Shown here one piece after another: positions 11,697 to 24,781 of a stretch of DNA of 64,000 nucleotides. Positions within the stretch are counted from its first letter, which is position 1. Every line of letters starts with the position of its first letter. This DNA comes from Pelecanus crispus (taxonomy: Eukaryota; Chordata; Aves; Pelecaniformes; Pelecanidae): NCBI RefSeq assembly GCF_030463565.1, contig NC_134649.1, positions 3,607,501 to 3,671,500 of the forward strand, given 5' to 3'. A model generated the notes under the pieces. It saw only the letters and a list, made by a program, of their open reading frames with translations, was not told the origin of the DNA and did not search any database. The translations under genes were made by a program, and so were the position numbers.

Positions 11697-12930
11697 CCAT
11701 GAGGGGCATCAGAGAGGGCAGACCCATGAGGGGAGTCCGGTATGGGGAGACCCATGAGGGAAGAGCTGTGAGGGGGCTCTGGTGAGGGGGGACCTGTGAG
11801 GTGTCCCCTGTCAGGGGAGCCCCATGAGAGGGCTCTGGTGAGCAGGAGACCTGTGTGGGGTCTCTGGTGAGGGGAGACCTGTGATGGAAGAGCCATGAGG
11901 GGTCTCTGGTGAGGGGAGCCCCATGAGAGGGCTCTGGTGAGGGAAGACCCATGAGGGAAGAGCTGTGAGGGGTCTCTGGTGAGGGAACACCTGGTAGGTG
12001 TCCCCCATGAAGGGAGCCCCATGAGAGGGCTCCAGTGAGGGAAGACCCATGAGGCAAGAGCCGTGAGGGGTCCCCATGAGGGAAGAGCCGTGAGGGGTCT
12101 CTGGTGAGGGCAGACTTGTGAGGTGTCCCCTGTGAGGGGAGACCTGTGACTGAAGAGCCGTGAGGGGAGCCCCATGAGAGGGCTCCGGTGAGCGGGAGAG
12201 CTGTGAGGGAAGAGCCATGAGGGGTCCCCATGATGGGGGAGCCCCATGAGGGAAGAGCTGTGAGGGGTCTCTGGTGAAGTGAGACCTGTGAGGGAAGAGC
12301 CGTGAGGGGTCTCTGGGGATGGGACACCTGTGAGGTGTCCCCCATGAGGGGAGCCCCGTGAGGGGGCTCCAGTGAGGGAAGACCCATGAGGGAAGAGCCG
12401 TGAGGGGTCCCCATGACGGGGGAGCCCCATAAGGGAAGAGCCGTGAAGGGTCTCTGGTGAGGGCAGACCTGTGAGCTGTCCCCCGTGAGGGGAGATCTGT
12501 GATTGAAGAGCTGTGAGGGGTCCCTGTGAGGGGAGCCCCATGAGAGGGCTCCGGTGAGCGGGAGACCTGTGAGGGAAGAGCCGTGAGGGGTCCCCATGAT
12601 GGGGGAGCCCCATGAGGGAAGAGCCGTGAGGGATCTCAGGGGAGGGGACACCTGTGAGCTGTCTCCCATGAGGGGAGCCCCGTGAGGGGGCTCCAGTGAG
12701 GGAAGACCCATGAGGGAAGAGCTGTGAGGGGTCCCCATGAGGGGAGCCCCGTGAGAGGGCTCCAGTGAGCGGGAGAGCTGTGAGGGAAGAGCCGTGAGGG
12801 GTCCCCATGACGGGGGAGCCCCATGAGGGAAGAGCCGTGAGGGGTCTCTGGTGAGGGGACACCTGTGAGGTGTCCCCCGTGAGGGGAGCCCCATGAAGTG
12901 TCCCCGCTGAGGGGAGCCCCGGCGAGGGTC
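11697..12930. repeat. G-rich minisatellite with a ~14-bp monomer
   Basis: About 1.2 kb consists of degenerate tandem monomers of the form (G/A)TGAGGGGAGNCCC, for example gtgagggaagagcc, gtgaggggagcccc, gtgaggtgtccccc, gtgagggggctcca. Most monomers measured are 14 bp, with some of 13, 15 or 16. Marker monomers of the gtgtcccc type recur near 11800, 11996, 12120, 12333, 12473, 12656 and 12868, at spacings close to multiples of 14, which shows a higher-order arrangement. The + strand is purine/G-rich. The array ends about 400 bp before the IGDCC3 start codon, inside or next to the promoter region. Confidence 0.85.
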
Positions 12931-13045
12931 CGGCACAGCCCCGCGGCTCCCGGGCGCTGGGTGGCCCCGCACACGGGGCCCGCCCGCCCCAGCCCCGCAG
13001 CCCGGCCGGCCCCGGCGGGCGCTGCCGGCGCCCTGGCTGATGCGC

Positions 13046-13054
13046 AAGATGGCG
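13046..13054 (+). promoter_or_regulatory. YY1-type motif AAGATGGCG
   Basis: This is a perfect match to the core YY1 motif in sense orientation, 281 bp before the IGDCC3 start codon and inside the CpG island. Sense-strand YY1 sites of this form are typical just downstream of TATA-less start sites, so transcription may begin close to 13000-13050. This is an inference from motif position only. Confidence 0.4.
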
Positions 13055-13326
13055 CAAGGCGCTGCCCGCCCGCCCCCGCCCGCCGGCGGCCCCGCTCCCT
13101 CAGCGCCGCCCCCCCGCCCGCCCGGCGCGGCGGCGTGCTCGCGCGGAGGGGAGCAGCGCTGAAATCCGCTTTTTGCCTTTTTTTTTTCCCCCCTTCCCAT
13201 CCCCCCCCGCCCCGCTCCCGCAACTGGGGGGTGGTTCTCGCCTGGCCTCCCTCCTTCCCTCCCTCCTGCGCGGGCTGCTCCCTCCCCGTGGGGCGCAGGG
13301 AGGCGAGCCCGCCCGCCCGGGATGCC

Positions 13327-13393
13327 ATGGCTCCGCCGGGCTCCGCGCTGCCCGCCTGCCTGCTGGGGCTGCTGCTGCTCGGCTGCCGCGGAG
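13327..13393 (+). CDS. IGDCC3: IGDCC3 (PUNC) exon 1: start codon and signal peptide
   Basis: The start is the first in-frame ATG in a frame open for more than 140 codons upstream, in an optimal context (gccATGg). The exon encodes MAPPGSALPACLLGLLLLGC plus RG, a classical signal peptide with a leucine-rich core (about residues 8-20) and expected cleavage close to the exon boundary. The donor is GAG|gtaagag, ending in phase 1 with a single G. That G joins AT of the exon at 24360 to give Asp23, so phase and reading frame agree exactly. An out-of-frame ATG lies five bases upstream (13322), overlapping the context of the true start. IGDCC3 is a single-pass cell-surface receptor of the DCC subclass with Ig and fibronectin III domains, known mainly from embryonic neural tissue. 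Confidence 0.8.
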
Positions 13394-16300
13394 GTAAGAG
13401 CCGGGCTCGGCGAGCGGGCGGGGGGGACGGACCGGGCGGGGGGGACGGACCTGCCGCCGCGCCCGGGACCGGCGCTGCTCCTCCGCCGCCCTCGGTCCGT
13501 CGGTCGGTCGGTCCCGTCCGCGGTCCCTCCCGCGCTTCGCACCCCGCCTCCCGCCGTGGTGGCCGGGGCCCGTGCTCGTCCCCGGTCCCCCCCGCGTCCC
13601 TCCCCAGCCCCGCGGCGGGTCCCGGTCCCCCCCGCGCTCGTCCCCAGCCGGTCCCAGCCCCGCCCGCCTCCCCGGTCACTGCCGGCCCCGCGGCACCGGG
13701 CCGCCCGCGGAGGCTGAACGGGGCCGAACGCTGCGGGGGCTGGAGGGACCGAGCGCGGCTCCGGCCACGCGTGTGTCCGCCCGTGCAGCGGGGAGGTGCG
13801 CGGCCACGGCTGCGGGTGCCAGCCGCCCTGCCAGCACCCCTCGGCGGCAGCGGGGGGCTCGTCCCCCCGGGAGGGCAGGCGGGGGTCGTGGCTGTTGCCT
13901 CTACATCAGCCCACCCAACACCTTAACCCGCAGCCAGCCCTGAGTGTCCCCCCAAAGCTGTGTTTTCAGTGGGAAACCCCACTTGCGCGGGGGCTGCGGG
14001 GTGTTTGCGGGGCCCTCGCCCCACGGCCAGCGCTGGGGAGGGAGGGAGGGATGGATGGATGGGGTGGCTGCCGTGGCAGTGGCGTGCTTGGGCATCCGCG
14101 CTCAGGGACCAGACCCGAAATCATCGCCGGCGACGTGAGCGGGAGGCAGCGCCCGAGCGAACGGGTCGTGTTTGTTAGCAGAGGCGCTGGCTATGGAGAA
14201 GAGATGTTGGGCTGCAAGTTGCAGGGGTGACGGCGAGCTACTTTAAACCTACAAATAATTGTGCTCCCCTGTATTGCCTGGCTCGGTTCACGCAGCCGCA
14301 ACCGGTAACACCACCCGCCGGACCAGGGCCGAACTACAAAAACATCAAAGGGATTTTTCCCTGGACCTACTGTGCACATGCCCCGCTGATAAATTGCAAT
14401 ATTTTCCTTCTGCTGGTGATGCTGCTTAAGCGTTGGTCTAATCTGAGAAAGAGACGCTGTTCTGCGGCGAAATACCCGTGTGCATCCTGCCCTCGCCTCG
14501 CTTAGCAGCCTTAAAGATAAGGAAAAGTAGGAATTGTTTAAAAAACATGCACCGGCGTGGTCAGAGGGAGAAAAGCGTGTGTTAGATTAATCAGAGATTA
14601 GCTGCCGGGGTGTTTAGGAAAACAGGCTGTGGGCTATTCCCATAATAAATCTCGCCACGTGGTTCGTAGCAGCCACGGCGAGGAGGAGAAGCCAGCGTAA
14701 CTCGCGGAAAATACAAGTTATCTGTGAAGCGGAGGTAACGAAGCAGGTCTCGTTACTCTGTTGGGATTCCTGGGTACGCAGCAGTGCAATGAGGCTGGTT
14801 GAAAAAGTACTTATTTTTGGGGGGAGGAAAGGAAAAGAAGTGAATTTTTGAAAGCAAAACTTTAGTAAGTTGAGTTTGTGCCTAGTTTATCGCCTGCTGC
14901 TGCTGTCCAGATTGCCCCGTGTGTTTGTTTATGCTGCGACTCGGCAGGTCAGTGGCTCCTGACTTTGGGAGGTGTTTTGCTGGCCCCGCCAAAGAGTGCT
15001 TTTGGCTGCGCTTTGAAAGTTTCTGTGTTCTGTGGGTTTTTTCCCCTCTTGGTGGGTTAATATGCTCTAGACACAGTTAACAGCAAGGTAACGTGTTTCT
15101 GCGCTCTGCTGAATTTAATAAACCCTCCCGCGTGGGTGTCAATCAGCGCTGGAGCAGAAAGCCTCGCTGCGGGGACGGATGCCGCATCCGGAGCGGGGCC
15201 GCGCTGCGCGGGACGGGATGCTCCGCTCCTGCCCCTGTGGTTTTCAAACTTCCCAAAATGCTGGCCTGGCGACTGCGAGCCGGGCACTGGGAGCTGCTGG
15301 TCAGCGTGCTGGAGTGGGCTCAGCAGCAAGACAGTATTTTCTTTCTTTTTTTTTTAATTTCCTGGAGCTCTTTGTTCTGGGTGGTGGACAGCTTTTGTCT
15401 GTTATTGCTGAGCTCGGCATTCAAAGGCAGGCATTGGATACGAGAGGCTCCCCGGCTCTGCTCAGTAACAGCCTTGGAATTAAACATCATTTATATTTAA
15501 GTAGGCTTAACTTCTAAATTATTGAAGCTATAAGCTTTCACTAATTCCTGCTCGGTGTGGCTTTGTTGTTTTTTTATAGACACAAAAAAAGGATTGCTTT
15601 CTCCTAAATTGGTGTAATACCCCGTCTTTTTTCTTAATATACGTAGAGGGTATCTGGTATCATTTTTCCCCAGTAACACTCGGCGACACTATATGAAATT
15701 CAAGCCCACGTTTGGGCTTTGTCTCTCTCGGGGAGTTCAACAGGAGAATCTCAGGATGTGATTTTCCCCACGTGGTGGACGTGGCAGGCGGCCCGTGAAA
15801 CGGGGTGCTCGTCTCACAACCGTACCCTTGTGCACCGCGGTTGGGACCGGTGCTGGGTGTGCGGCTTCCGCAGGGGTGCGAGCGTGCAGCCACCCGTGCC
15901 AGTGGCACACAAACATTTGCCGGGGCCATCACGGTGCCAAAACTAAACTTCTTGTTGGAAGTATTTAAAAGCCAGCCGATAGAGAGGGGAGTAAGGCGGG
16001 TTGGTCCCCTCCTGATCTGCCCTGCCACCCTCTGCACGGGGAGTTAGGAATCCTAAACCAGTCTAGTGGCGTATCTTCTTATTACTGGTCAGACTCTGGA
16101 ACTTGCACAGCTCCTGGGCTTGCTGAGGAGCTGGGCAGAAGGTCGCAGATCCAAGATTACAGCCCGGTTCCCCACTCCTTCCTGCTCCATCCCAGTTTTG
16201 GCCCATGTACCCCGGTGCAATGAGCCCGGCATGGGCCAGCGCAGAGCAGCTCAGCAGCAGTCCTGCCCGGCGGAGAGCTGCAAAACTGCTCTCATTTTAT

Positions 16301-16789
16301 GTGTGCAAATGGGAAAGCCTCTCTCTCTCTTTTTTGTCTGCTTGAACTTTTCTTTCTCCGATTTCCTTCCTTCTGGAGAGTCCCGTGTCACAGCGTGTGA
16401 AGCGCCAAGGTGACCCCATGCTTCACAAACCCTTGGGACGCTGCTCTTCCCGCACCTCCCTGTCCCACTGCCTTGAAACACCTTTCTCCACCACCTCGCC
16501 GCCGCATTAGGATCCGGCTCCAGCGGGAGCAGGATGGGGCCCCGACGCGGGGCCGCGGCACAGGGAGCAGCGTGCAGCGGAGCTCGTGCGAAGCCGCTGC
16601 CGGTGCCCAGCTTTCCCCCCCGAAGCAGCAAGCTGATGGGGCACGCGTTCGAGCAGAGCGTGCGCTGCGTTTTGCAGCCTGCAACAGATCTGGGACAGAA
16701 GATGCTTTTCTCCGTGCCCCCTTTCCCCCCCTATATTTCATGCTTTGCGCTCCTGGGCTTCTGACCCCGGATATTGCCCTTTTATTTGA

Positions 16790-17110
16790 TCTCACAAAAC
16801 AATGCAGGAGCCCTCCTCTGCAGATTAAGAATTCCCGTTTAAATCAACCGAATAACATTGAGCAGGAACAGGAATAGTCCGTTCAAAATTACTTTGAAAT
16901 CACAAACTTATTTGAACTTTACTGGAGCTTTTAGTTTTACAGAGTTTAGAAACTAATAAATTATGTAGCAGGGCTCATGAAAATCTACCCGAGTCCGTTT
17001 ATCCAAAAGAATATGCAACATTTTGGTTTTGCAAGAAAATAAAAATAATTGTTTACACATGTTCAGGAGTCATTGGCAAGCATATAAACCTGATGGTTAA
17101 GGGGGTGAAC
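16790..17110. promoter_or_regulatory. AT-rich segment, candidate conserved non-coding element
   Basis: A sharply AT-rich stretch follows GC-rich sequence and contains several forkhead- and homeodomain-like motifs (tgtttacaca, taataaattatg, tcaataatt). It has no repeat structure. It is proposed only as a candidate for comparison between species; conservation cannot be judged here. Confidence 0.2.
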
Positions 17111-19485
17111 ATGTCAATAATTGCACTTTAAGAGAAGAGGGAGGCAAATAGGCGAGCATACTGAGAAAAGCACACAGCATACTGATCTGCCTTGCTATTA
17201 TATCAAATGTCACTGGTGTATCGCACCCTCCACTCGAGAGGAGCCCAGTCACTTAACAACCCAGACCCGCTCCTGCGTTGGTAATTTAAAACCAGAGTTT
17301 CAGAGCAGAGTCAAGGATTTGTTGCCTTTTTTTTTTTTTTTTCCCCTCCTGTGCTTGCGCATGTGATTGTGTTGATGAAGCTAACTGCAAGCCAGGAGGA
17401 TGCGGGTTGTGGCGGGTGATGCTGCTGACTTGTGAAGATGCTTTTGCAAAAGGATCTTTGCTGCTGAAACCTGAGAGTACGTGAACAGGCAGAGAAGCGC
17501 CAGTGTTTCATTGAACCGGCTCTGGTTTCGGAGCAAGCCGGGATCGGCGCGGCGCTCGGCTCCTTGAGAGGAGTGAGGCGATGCTTTCCTCCCTCCTGAA
17601 TTTCAGGGTGGGAGGTGATAAGGCAGAGGGCTTGGTAGGGAGGAGAGGGTGCTGCGTTTCCTTTGAATCCCCTGGATGCGATTAAGAGTTTCAAAGGTTT
17701 TAATGTGCACAGAAACTTCTCTTCCTCCAGAAGGACCTTGCCTTGCCTTTCCTTGCACACCATCCAGTCCTGCCTGCCAGTACTCAAGCTGAATTTCAAG
17801 AGCTGGGCGATGGGGCTGTGCTGGCCGGTGGTTTTGGCACCGTGATGCCAGGGTGCCTTGTGGCTGTCTCAGCAGCCTCGTGCCTTTGTGCTTCTCTCAG
17901 CCGCCGTGTCTCTGCTCCACGAGCATCGTTACGTACCGTGCGGCCAGTCTGTGCCCTGCTGGGTCTGTGGAAGGGACCGGCCACAGGGACAGCCACCTCC
18001 CTGATGCTTTCTTGCAGAGTTAGGGGCTGAAACCCCGGTTCTGCGTTAGAGCAGCCTTGGGGGCTGCAGCCTGCGGGGACCCCCGCTCTGGGCACAGCTT
18101 TTCCCGTCTTGGCCGCCGCCTTTGCCGTCCTCTCATGCGCGGTTGTTTCCTGCTCCGTATTTGTGTTGCTGATGGCCTCTGTGGTAGGACTGGTCAGGGC
18201 TGCGAAACACGTGGGGAATGCAAATAACAACACATCCGACGCTGGGCTTTCTGCCGTGCTCTCCGGATGCCTTACTGTGGATGGAGCTACTGTGAGCAAT
18301 TAACTCAGAAAAGGTCTTTGCCCTTTCCAGCTATACCAACAGGTTTCACCCTGCTTTCTTCAGAGATGGGGGAGTCCAGGAGAACTCGGAGCTCGTCCTG
18401 GAAAGGGTCTTTGTGCTGTGAACACTTCCAGCTTCCACGCTGTGTTTAACATCAACCTCTGGGGATTTGCCCAGTCTGGTCTTGAACATCTGAAAATTAT
18501 TTGGGGCTACTTCTCTGGCTCTTTGGGCTGTGTTTGCCTTCCTCAGCTAAAATCTGTGCCCCCACCGAGGGCAGCGATGGTGGGCACGTCTCTGGCTTCC
18601 ACATCAGGTGGCCGGGAGGTTGCGTTATCCTCGATGGAGACCTCCTGCAATTGCTTAACGAGTGGATGAGGTTTATGTGCCCTGGTGGAAAAATCACTTT
18701 ATATAACCTCCCATCCGAAAGGAAAGGGAATAAAAAATTCTGAGCTAGTAAACTTTACTGCCAGCAAGATGTTGGGCCTGTTACAGCCTATTCTTCTCTT
18801 CTTTAAATGTAAATTTTTCTGGATGCCCTAAAGAGCCAATTTGCACTTTACTGCAGCGCAGTGCTTTTCTCCTTAGGGTCTGGGTCAGCCTCAGGGTGAT
18901 TTAAGGGGGCACCAGCTGGATTTTTAGGTTGCCAATTTCATCATCCTGAAACCCGTTATAATCTGCTGGAGAACATCTTTCAGGTCCAGATATCTCTTCC
19001 TTCCATATCCTCCCATTTGCAGGAGGCTTTTTAAAAACAAAAAAAACCCCACCACTGAAAAAACAGGAACCATTTTTTGTAGGGCTGTCCCAACGTGCAC
19101 CCAGGTTTTTGGTCCTCATATTAACCTGCATCCCGCTACATAAAAACCTCTGGTCCTGGGCTCGTGGGACTCCAGCGGCATCTTCTTTTGGCTTTACTGA
19201 AGCAGGACAGGAGCAGTTATCCTTTGTGATGGTAAGGCTCACCGGTGGGTTGCTGCTGATTTATGCTGTGTTATGCTGGGAGTGAACACGGTAAATCAGG
19301 AGAGGGCAAATTTCTGCTCATGAGAGGCAGCTTGCAGGTGGAAGTCGTGCTGTTGGTGTGATGAGAGAGGAGCTGGGGCTGCCTCAGTCTCCCTGCCGGT
19401 GCTCCTGGCGATGCTGCGCTGGGAAGAGCAGGGTGGACCTGACTGCTCCTGCAATATCTCACCTTGCCATGAGCTCAGACCGGGC

Positions 19486-19560
19486 CCTTGGCAGGTCATT
19501 TCATCTCTCTGTGATTAATGTTCCCTGTCTAGAACGGGAGTAATAATACGGACTTCATCT
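19486..19560 (+). mobile_element. MIR-like SINE relic
   Basis: The order of blocks cttggcaggtcatttcatctctctgtg, then ccctgtctagaacgggagtaataatac, then gacttcat, parallels the MIR core (cttgggcaagtcacttaacctctctg, catctgtaaaatggggataataata, ctacctcat). It is short and diverged. Assigned by eye. Confidence 0.5.
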
Positions 19561-21989
19561 GTCAGGACCACGTGCTCCTGGGGCAGGGATGGCCCTGCTG
19601 GCTCTGGGTCTGGACAGGGTCCAGGAGGATGAGCCGTGATGTGACTGAGCTCCTTCGCGATGGATGTCACCGCTAATTAAAGCGGTGAGATTAGCTGCTG
19701 TATTTTTCAGAAGCACAGGAGGGAAAGCCAAAACCGTGGTTCCCAAATGGAAAAGGACAATGCTAGGGTATGAGCAAGTTCTTTTGAAGCTTTGAACATG
19801 AATCACAGTGTCAAGTAAAAAATAATTAAACTTATTTTTTTTTTTAATGTACTTCAAAGTGTCTTTTAAGCTTCCCATTAATTCGAAGTTCTTTCTCTCA
19901 GCGCTAAATAAATCTCTTGGTTCAAAAGCACAAGTGCTAATTGGTTTCTCTGAGTATGCCTGTCTGCTTGATCAATAGGGGAAGTAGTTTTTGTTAAATA
20001 TTTGCAGATATAGTCACATATTGTATTGCTCAGGGAGATGGTAAATGTTTCTCAAAAGGAGACTTGTAGAATGAGGATTCCAATAATTTTCTTGTGGCCT
20101 TTATGTCAGAGCTAATAACGCTTCCTCCTCCATCCTTTTGCAGAAAGCAAAGCAATTTTCCCTCGCGTGCTCCCCGGCGCAGCCTGCCGGCGTTGAGACA
20201 AGCGTTGTGCAGCTGCCCGTGTAACACCGCTGCCTCTAACTACAAACTCAAGCCGCCGTGAGCTGAGTTTTACAGTTTCTGCGTCGAGCAGAGAGTGGCT
20301 GTGAGCCACGCCGCCTCGCAGTCCGTTTCAGGAGGTGCCCGGGACGTTGTGTGGGATGAGCTGGGTTTGGATACGCAGCCAGCTGTTGGAGAGGGATGGG
20401 GCTTTCAGGCTCCCTGAGTGAATGTGCACGGCCTCGGCGATTTCCTCTCTGTCTCTCTCAATTAATTGCACTTTTACTGTTTCCATGTGCATTCGGAGTG
20501 TCGTTTACTTCCAACTTTGCAGCATCGTTTCTCCTCGCTGCTAACTACAATCAGTTATTTGTGCTAACAGGGTCGGGTCCCTCTCTTCCCTTGTTACTTC
20601 CTTGCTTTGTATGTGCTGTCCCTCTGGCCCGTCTGAGCTGACCCCTGGAGCAAATGCCAGGAGCCTTCTTGTCCCGCCATGGAGATTCCTCTGTGAGTGT
20701 CCCTGTCCCTTTGTCTTTCATCCTGAGCATGCCAGGAGGCAGGGCTCTGCATTCAGGGTCTGCCTTCGAGACCTGGAGCCCCACAGAGCCAATCTTGGAA
20801 GGCCAAATCCCAGCGTCCCTATTTGAAGCCCGATCCTTGAAAACCACTTTTAATGCAAATAATTCCATGGTTACAGCCAAATGGGTGGAGGGGGGTCTTT
20901 GGATGGGGACGAAGGTGTAAGGTGCCCAGTTTCTACCATGCCTTGCACCCAGTTCTCTCGGCCATGTGGATCTCAGGTTGGGCTGTTTATGGACCAGTTT
21001 CTCATCCCCGTTCCTGATGGTGTGCAGCATCCCAGGGCCTCATTCTTTTCTGAGAAAACCTCCTGGAACGTGATGCCCTGTAGAAGCACAGCATTGAGAG
21101 GGGTGTCCTTCTCACCAAGCCCACTCTGTGCCCAAAAATTAAGCCACGAGGCTGAGTGCCATAGGCAATAGTGCTGTCTTCAAGGTGACCTTTGGCTGGG
21201 GAAGAGCCCATGGGTTGCATCCTCAGAGCTTGCTGCGTGCTGGGGACCTGCTGGGTCTGCAGTGCCACGGTGCTGCAGAAACGCACTCAGGTCAGCTTGC
21301 GAGCCTGGTTCTTGCCAACCGTGCCACCAATGACTTACCTATTTGTGAGACTCAGACATCTACCCTGTGGAAGACAGAGCCTGTGGTTTTTGCAGGGTGG
21401 GATACCAAGGCCCTTGAGGACCAAAGCTCAGTTTTTTAAGGTCATTTTGGATCTATCTGTTTAACGATGCAGGTAGGCAGCTTTAGGATGACTAATGTGC
21501 CCATGGTGCCAGGGAAAGGCGTATGCCTCTCTGTGTCTTTCAGCATCTAAGTGCCTGGGGAGGAGAGAGAGACTTTTGGCTGAGTTTGCATGGAAAGGCC
21601 ATGTTGGGGTGAAAGATGGAGCTTGGCTTCTCCCACATCCCCAGATGGGGTGTGCTTGCTTCTCCCCATGCGCCCATTTTTTTGGTCGCCTGGCCCTGAA
21701 GCCCCAGGAATTGGCAGTGGGATTTCTTCAAGGTCAGAAAAGCATCCGTGAAAAAAACCATCCACTGAGGAGGAACCTGTGTGCTTCTGGACGCTGCGAG
21801 GTGTCTGTGGGTTACTGTCCGGTTGCACGCTGTCCATTGCACATTGCACACCTTGAGGCACAGCCTTCCTCTCGACTACAGCCCGAGGAGACCCCAGGAC
21901 CAGCCAGCGTCCGTCCCCGCCCCGGTGTGTGTCTGAGGGCACTCGTCCTACTTAGGAGTGTCATCACTTCTGCTGCTCGTGCAGCCTGG

Positions 21990-22150
21990 AGTTGGGATGC
22001 AGACCCAATGTTTATGGAGGTAAACATGATTATCTCCAATCACAGGCCTTAATGATGGTTATTATAATGACAGCTATTGTGGGAAGGGCATGTAATTATG
22101 TTGATTCTTCTTTTTATTGTGCATATAATAATAAGCTGTTTTATCTAAGA
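21990..22150. promoter_or_regulatory. Homeodomain-motif-rich segment, candidate enhancer
   Basis: Within about 150 bp lie a forkhead-like gtaaaca, a GATA-type gattatctcc, a ccaatca box, and several TAAT cores (ccttaatgatgg, attataatgac, gtaattatg). The cluster stands in otherwise unremarkable intron sequence. It is a hypothesis from motif density only. Confidence 0.25.
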
Positions 22151-24334
22151 GTACAGGGGAGCTGGGGGAAAGATGGGGCATTTATTTCATTAGGGTTTTT
22201 TTTCTGATTGCCTGTTAGGTTAAATCCTGAAATCTTGTTCAATCTTTCTGGAGTCAGAAGTCCCCTTGGTTCAGTGGGGAGTCAGGACGCGAGGGTCCTT
22301 ATCCTGCCTAAATCCCAGGAGCGCCCACGCAGGGAATGGGGCCCCGGCGTGGTAGGTGCCGTTGAGACTCTGGCCACTTTGCAGAAAAATGCGGAGCATT
22401 CATCTAATTCCTTAATTTTCACAAAAAAAAAAAGTAATTGATGGGTTTGTGCTGGCTGTAGCCTAACTTGCTGAGAGGACCCCAGGGCTATCTCATAAAA
22501 AAGAAGTCACAGTGAGCGATAGATCACTGAGATGGCTGGAGCTAGCCTGACATTTTAAGACTTAATGGGTTAATAAAGTGTGTGTTTTAGGTGTCTGTCA
22601 CTAAGTAGAGTTTGTCCGTTCCCTGCACACACTCATACCTTGACAGCAGTACCTTTGACCTGCCGTGCGCTACCCCTGCTTCTTTGTCTGCTCCGTCCAT
22701 CTGCCTCGGCTCAGGTTGCACTCAATGTTTATCCCCCGTAATCCAATTTAAGTTGCCGTAGAAAGCAATGGGGATTTACAGAAAGAAAGAAAAAAATCTC
22801 ACTGGGTTTGCAGAGCAGAAAAGACGACTTTTTTCCCTTCTTTTTCTTTAGGATAACCGCCTCTTCTCATCTCTCTTGTTTTTGCCATGCATTAACGATC
22901 TGCCCTCCACTCTGTTTTTGAGCCTAGTGCGGTGGGATCTGTGTTAGGGACAGGCATTACAAAGACTGTGCGGTGGCTGGTGTTTGCCAAGAGAAATTGC
23001 CCACGTGCATCCCAGTTCTGTGGGCAGCTGTGGAGTCGGTCCCCCTGAGCCCATGAAAGAGGGGAGAAGCTGTATGGCAGGTTTGAGCAGCTGGAAACCT
23101 CCACCCATCGAGGGGCTGTGGCACGAGAGAACTGTTAGAAAGGCTTTCCCCGTATTTGGCTGAAACTGTAGTTGTCTTACTCTGTTGGAATTTCTTCTCC
23201 ATTGCTGCTCTTTAAAAAAAAAAAAAAATTACATCCATCCCTGCATTTACACCCTTCAAATATTTATATGACTCCTGTTTCTTGGTCACTTTTTGTCTTT
23301 CAGGTCAGCATGTATTTCGGGCTAATCTTTAAACAATAGCTCTATTTCTGTCATCTTCTGTAGTGTCTAATTATGACTGTATGGCAAATTATACCCTAAA
23401 AAGGTGTGCTGGACCAAGTGAAGCATAACATGCCAAAGACATAGTGTTTAAACATTCTGTTGGCAAAAGAAGTACATTAGCATGTATCTGTATGATGGGA
23501 AGCGAGGGTTTGCCTATTGTTGGTACAAATTCTGCAGTAACTTATCTCTCCTGGACCTCGTTTAGCGTAATTGCTTTGCAAGAAACCTTTTGTGTCGCTG
23601 AGCCAGAACATTGTGCATTTGTATTTCGGTGCTTAACTTGCTCTTCATTAAGGACTGAATAGCACCATCCTCTGCCTGTTACAGCGTGAGAGAGACCAGA
23701 GCGACAGAAGGGCATGGTGTTACGTGCGAGAGGCAAACAGCCTCCCGCTCTGCCAAGCGGGAGAGGTGTCGCAACGATGCTGGTGGCAATATGGTCCGAA
23801 TCGGGAGCTGCCGATACCCCTCTTCACCCCCGCCGGCTGTGCTGCAAACGGGTCTGGGGCATGGCACAGCCCCCTCCCTGCCTGGTTCCATGGGGGAGAG
23901 CAGCGGATTTCTTGAACTGGTGTGAACTTTGGCTCCCGGGGTGGGAATGGCTGATGTGAAGTAAGCGCTGCCCCATGCTTGTGCAAGTTTTTATTTTGTA
24001 TTGCTGTTTCCCTGCAAATGGAGGTGAAGAGGCAATTTTCAGTGGGGTATGAAGTAGAGCTGGGGTTTGGCAAGCCACCGGAGGGGTGTGCCTGCCCGTC
24101 CCCTTCACTGGACTCTCCAAATGCAGCCTTAAAGGTCTGTGCCTTGGAAAGTGCACCCCAAGATTTTGATAGCAAAGCCTTGGGAGGCAAAGCATGCCCA
24201 AGGGTTTCGCGTTTCTCCAAAACACTTGCACCCTGTAGCCCTATTGTAGCTCACTCAATCTGAAATGTTTTCATCACCCCCTGTTTGCTGCCACAGCAGT
24301 TGGCTCTTGCTGCTTCTTGTGGACACGCTGCTGA

Positions 24335-24781
<447 letters not shown>

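Larger units (their letters stand above)
12900..13860 (+). promoter_or_regulatory. CpG island with presumed IGDCC3 promoter and 5' UTR
   Basis: This block is extremely GC-rich with dense CpG, many GC-box-like strings (gccccgcccg, ccccgccccg) and no TATA box at a convincing place. It surrounds exon 1 of IGDCC3, so it is the expected CpG-island promoter. A YY1-type motif (AAGATGGCG) lies at 13046-13054; such sites are often at or just downstream of the start of transcription. The transcription start itself cannot be fixed from sequence. If it is upstream of 13049, the ATG inside the YY1 site opens a 37-codon upstream frame (13049-13162). Confidence 0.7.

Noticed and set aside
11167..13542. 791-codon minus-strand open frame, and 497-, 347- and 135-codon companions
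   Set aside because: They are produced by the stop-free complement of the 14-bp minisatellite plus the GC-rich island; the peptide is only the repeat translated (HGSSLTGLPS-type words in shifting phase) and has no domain.
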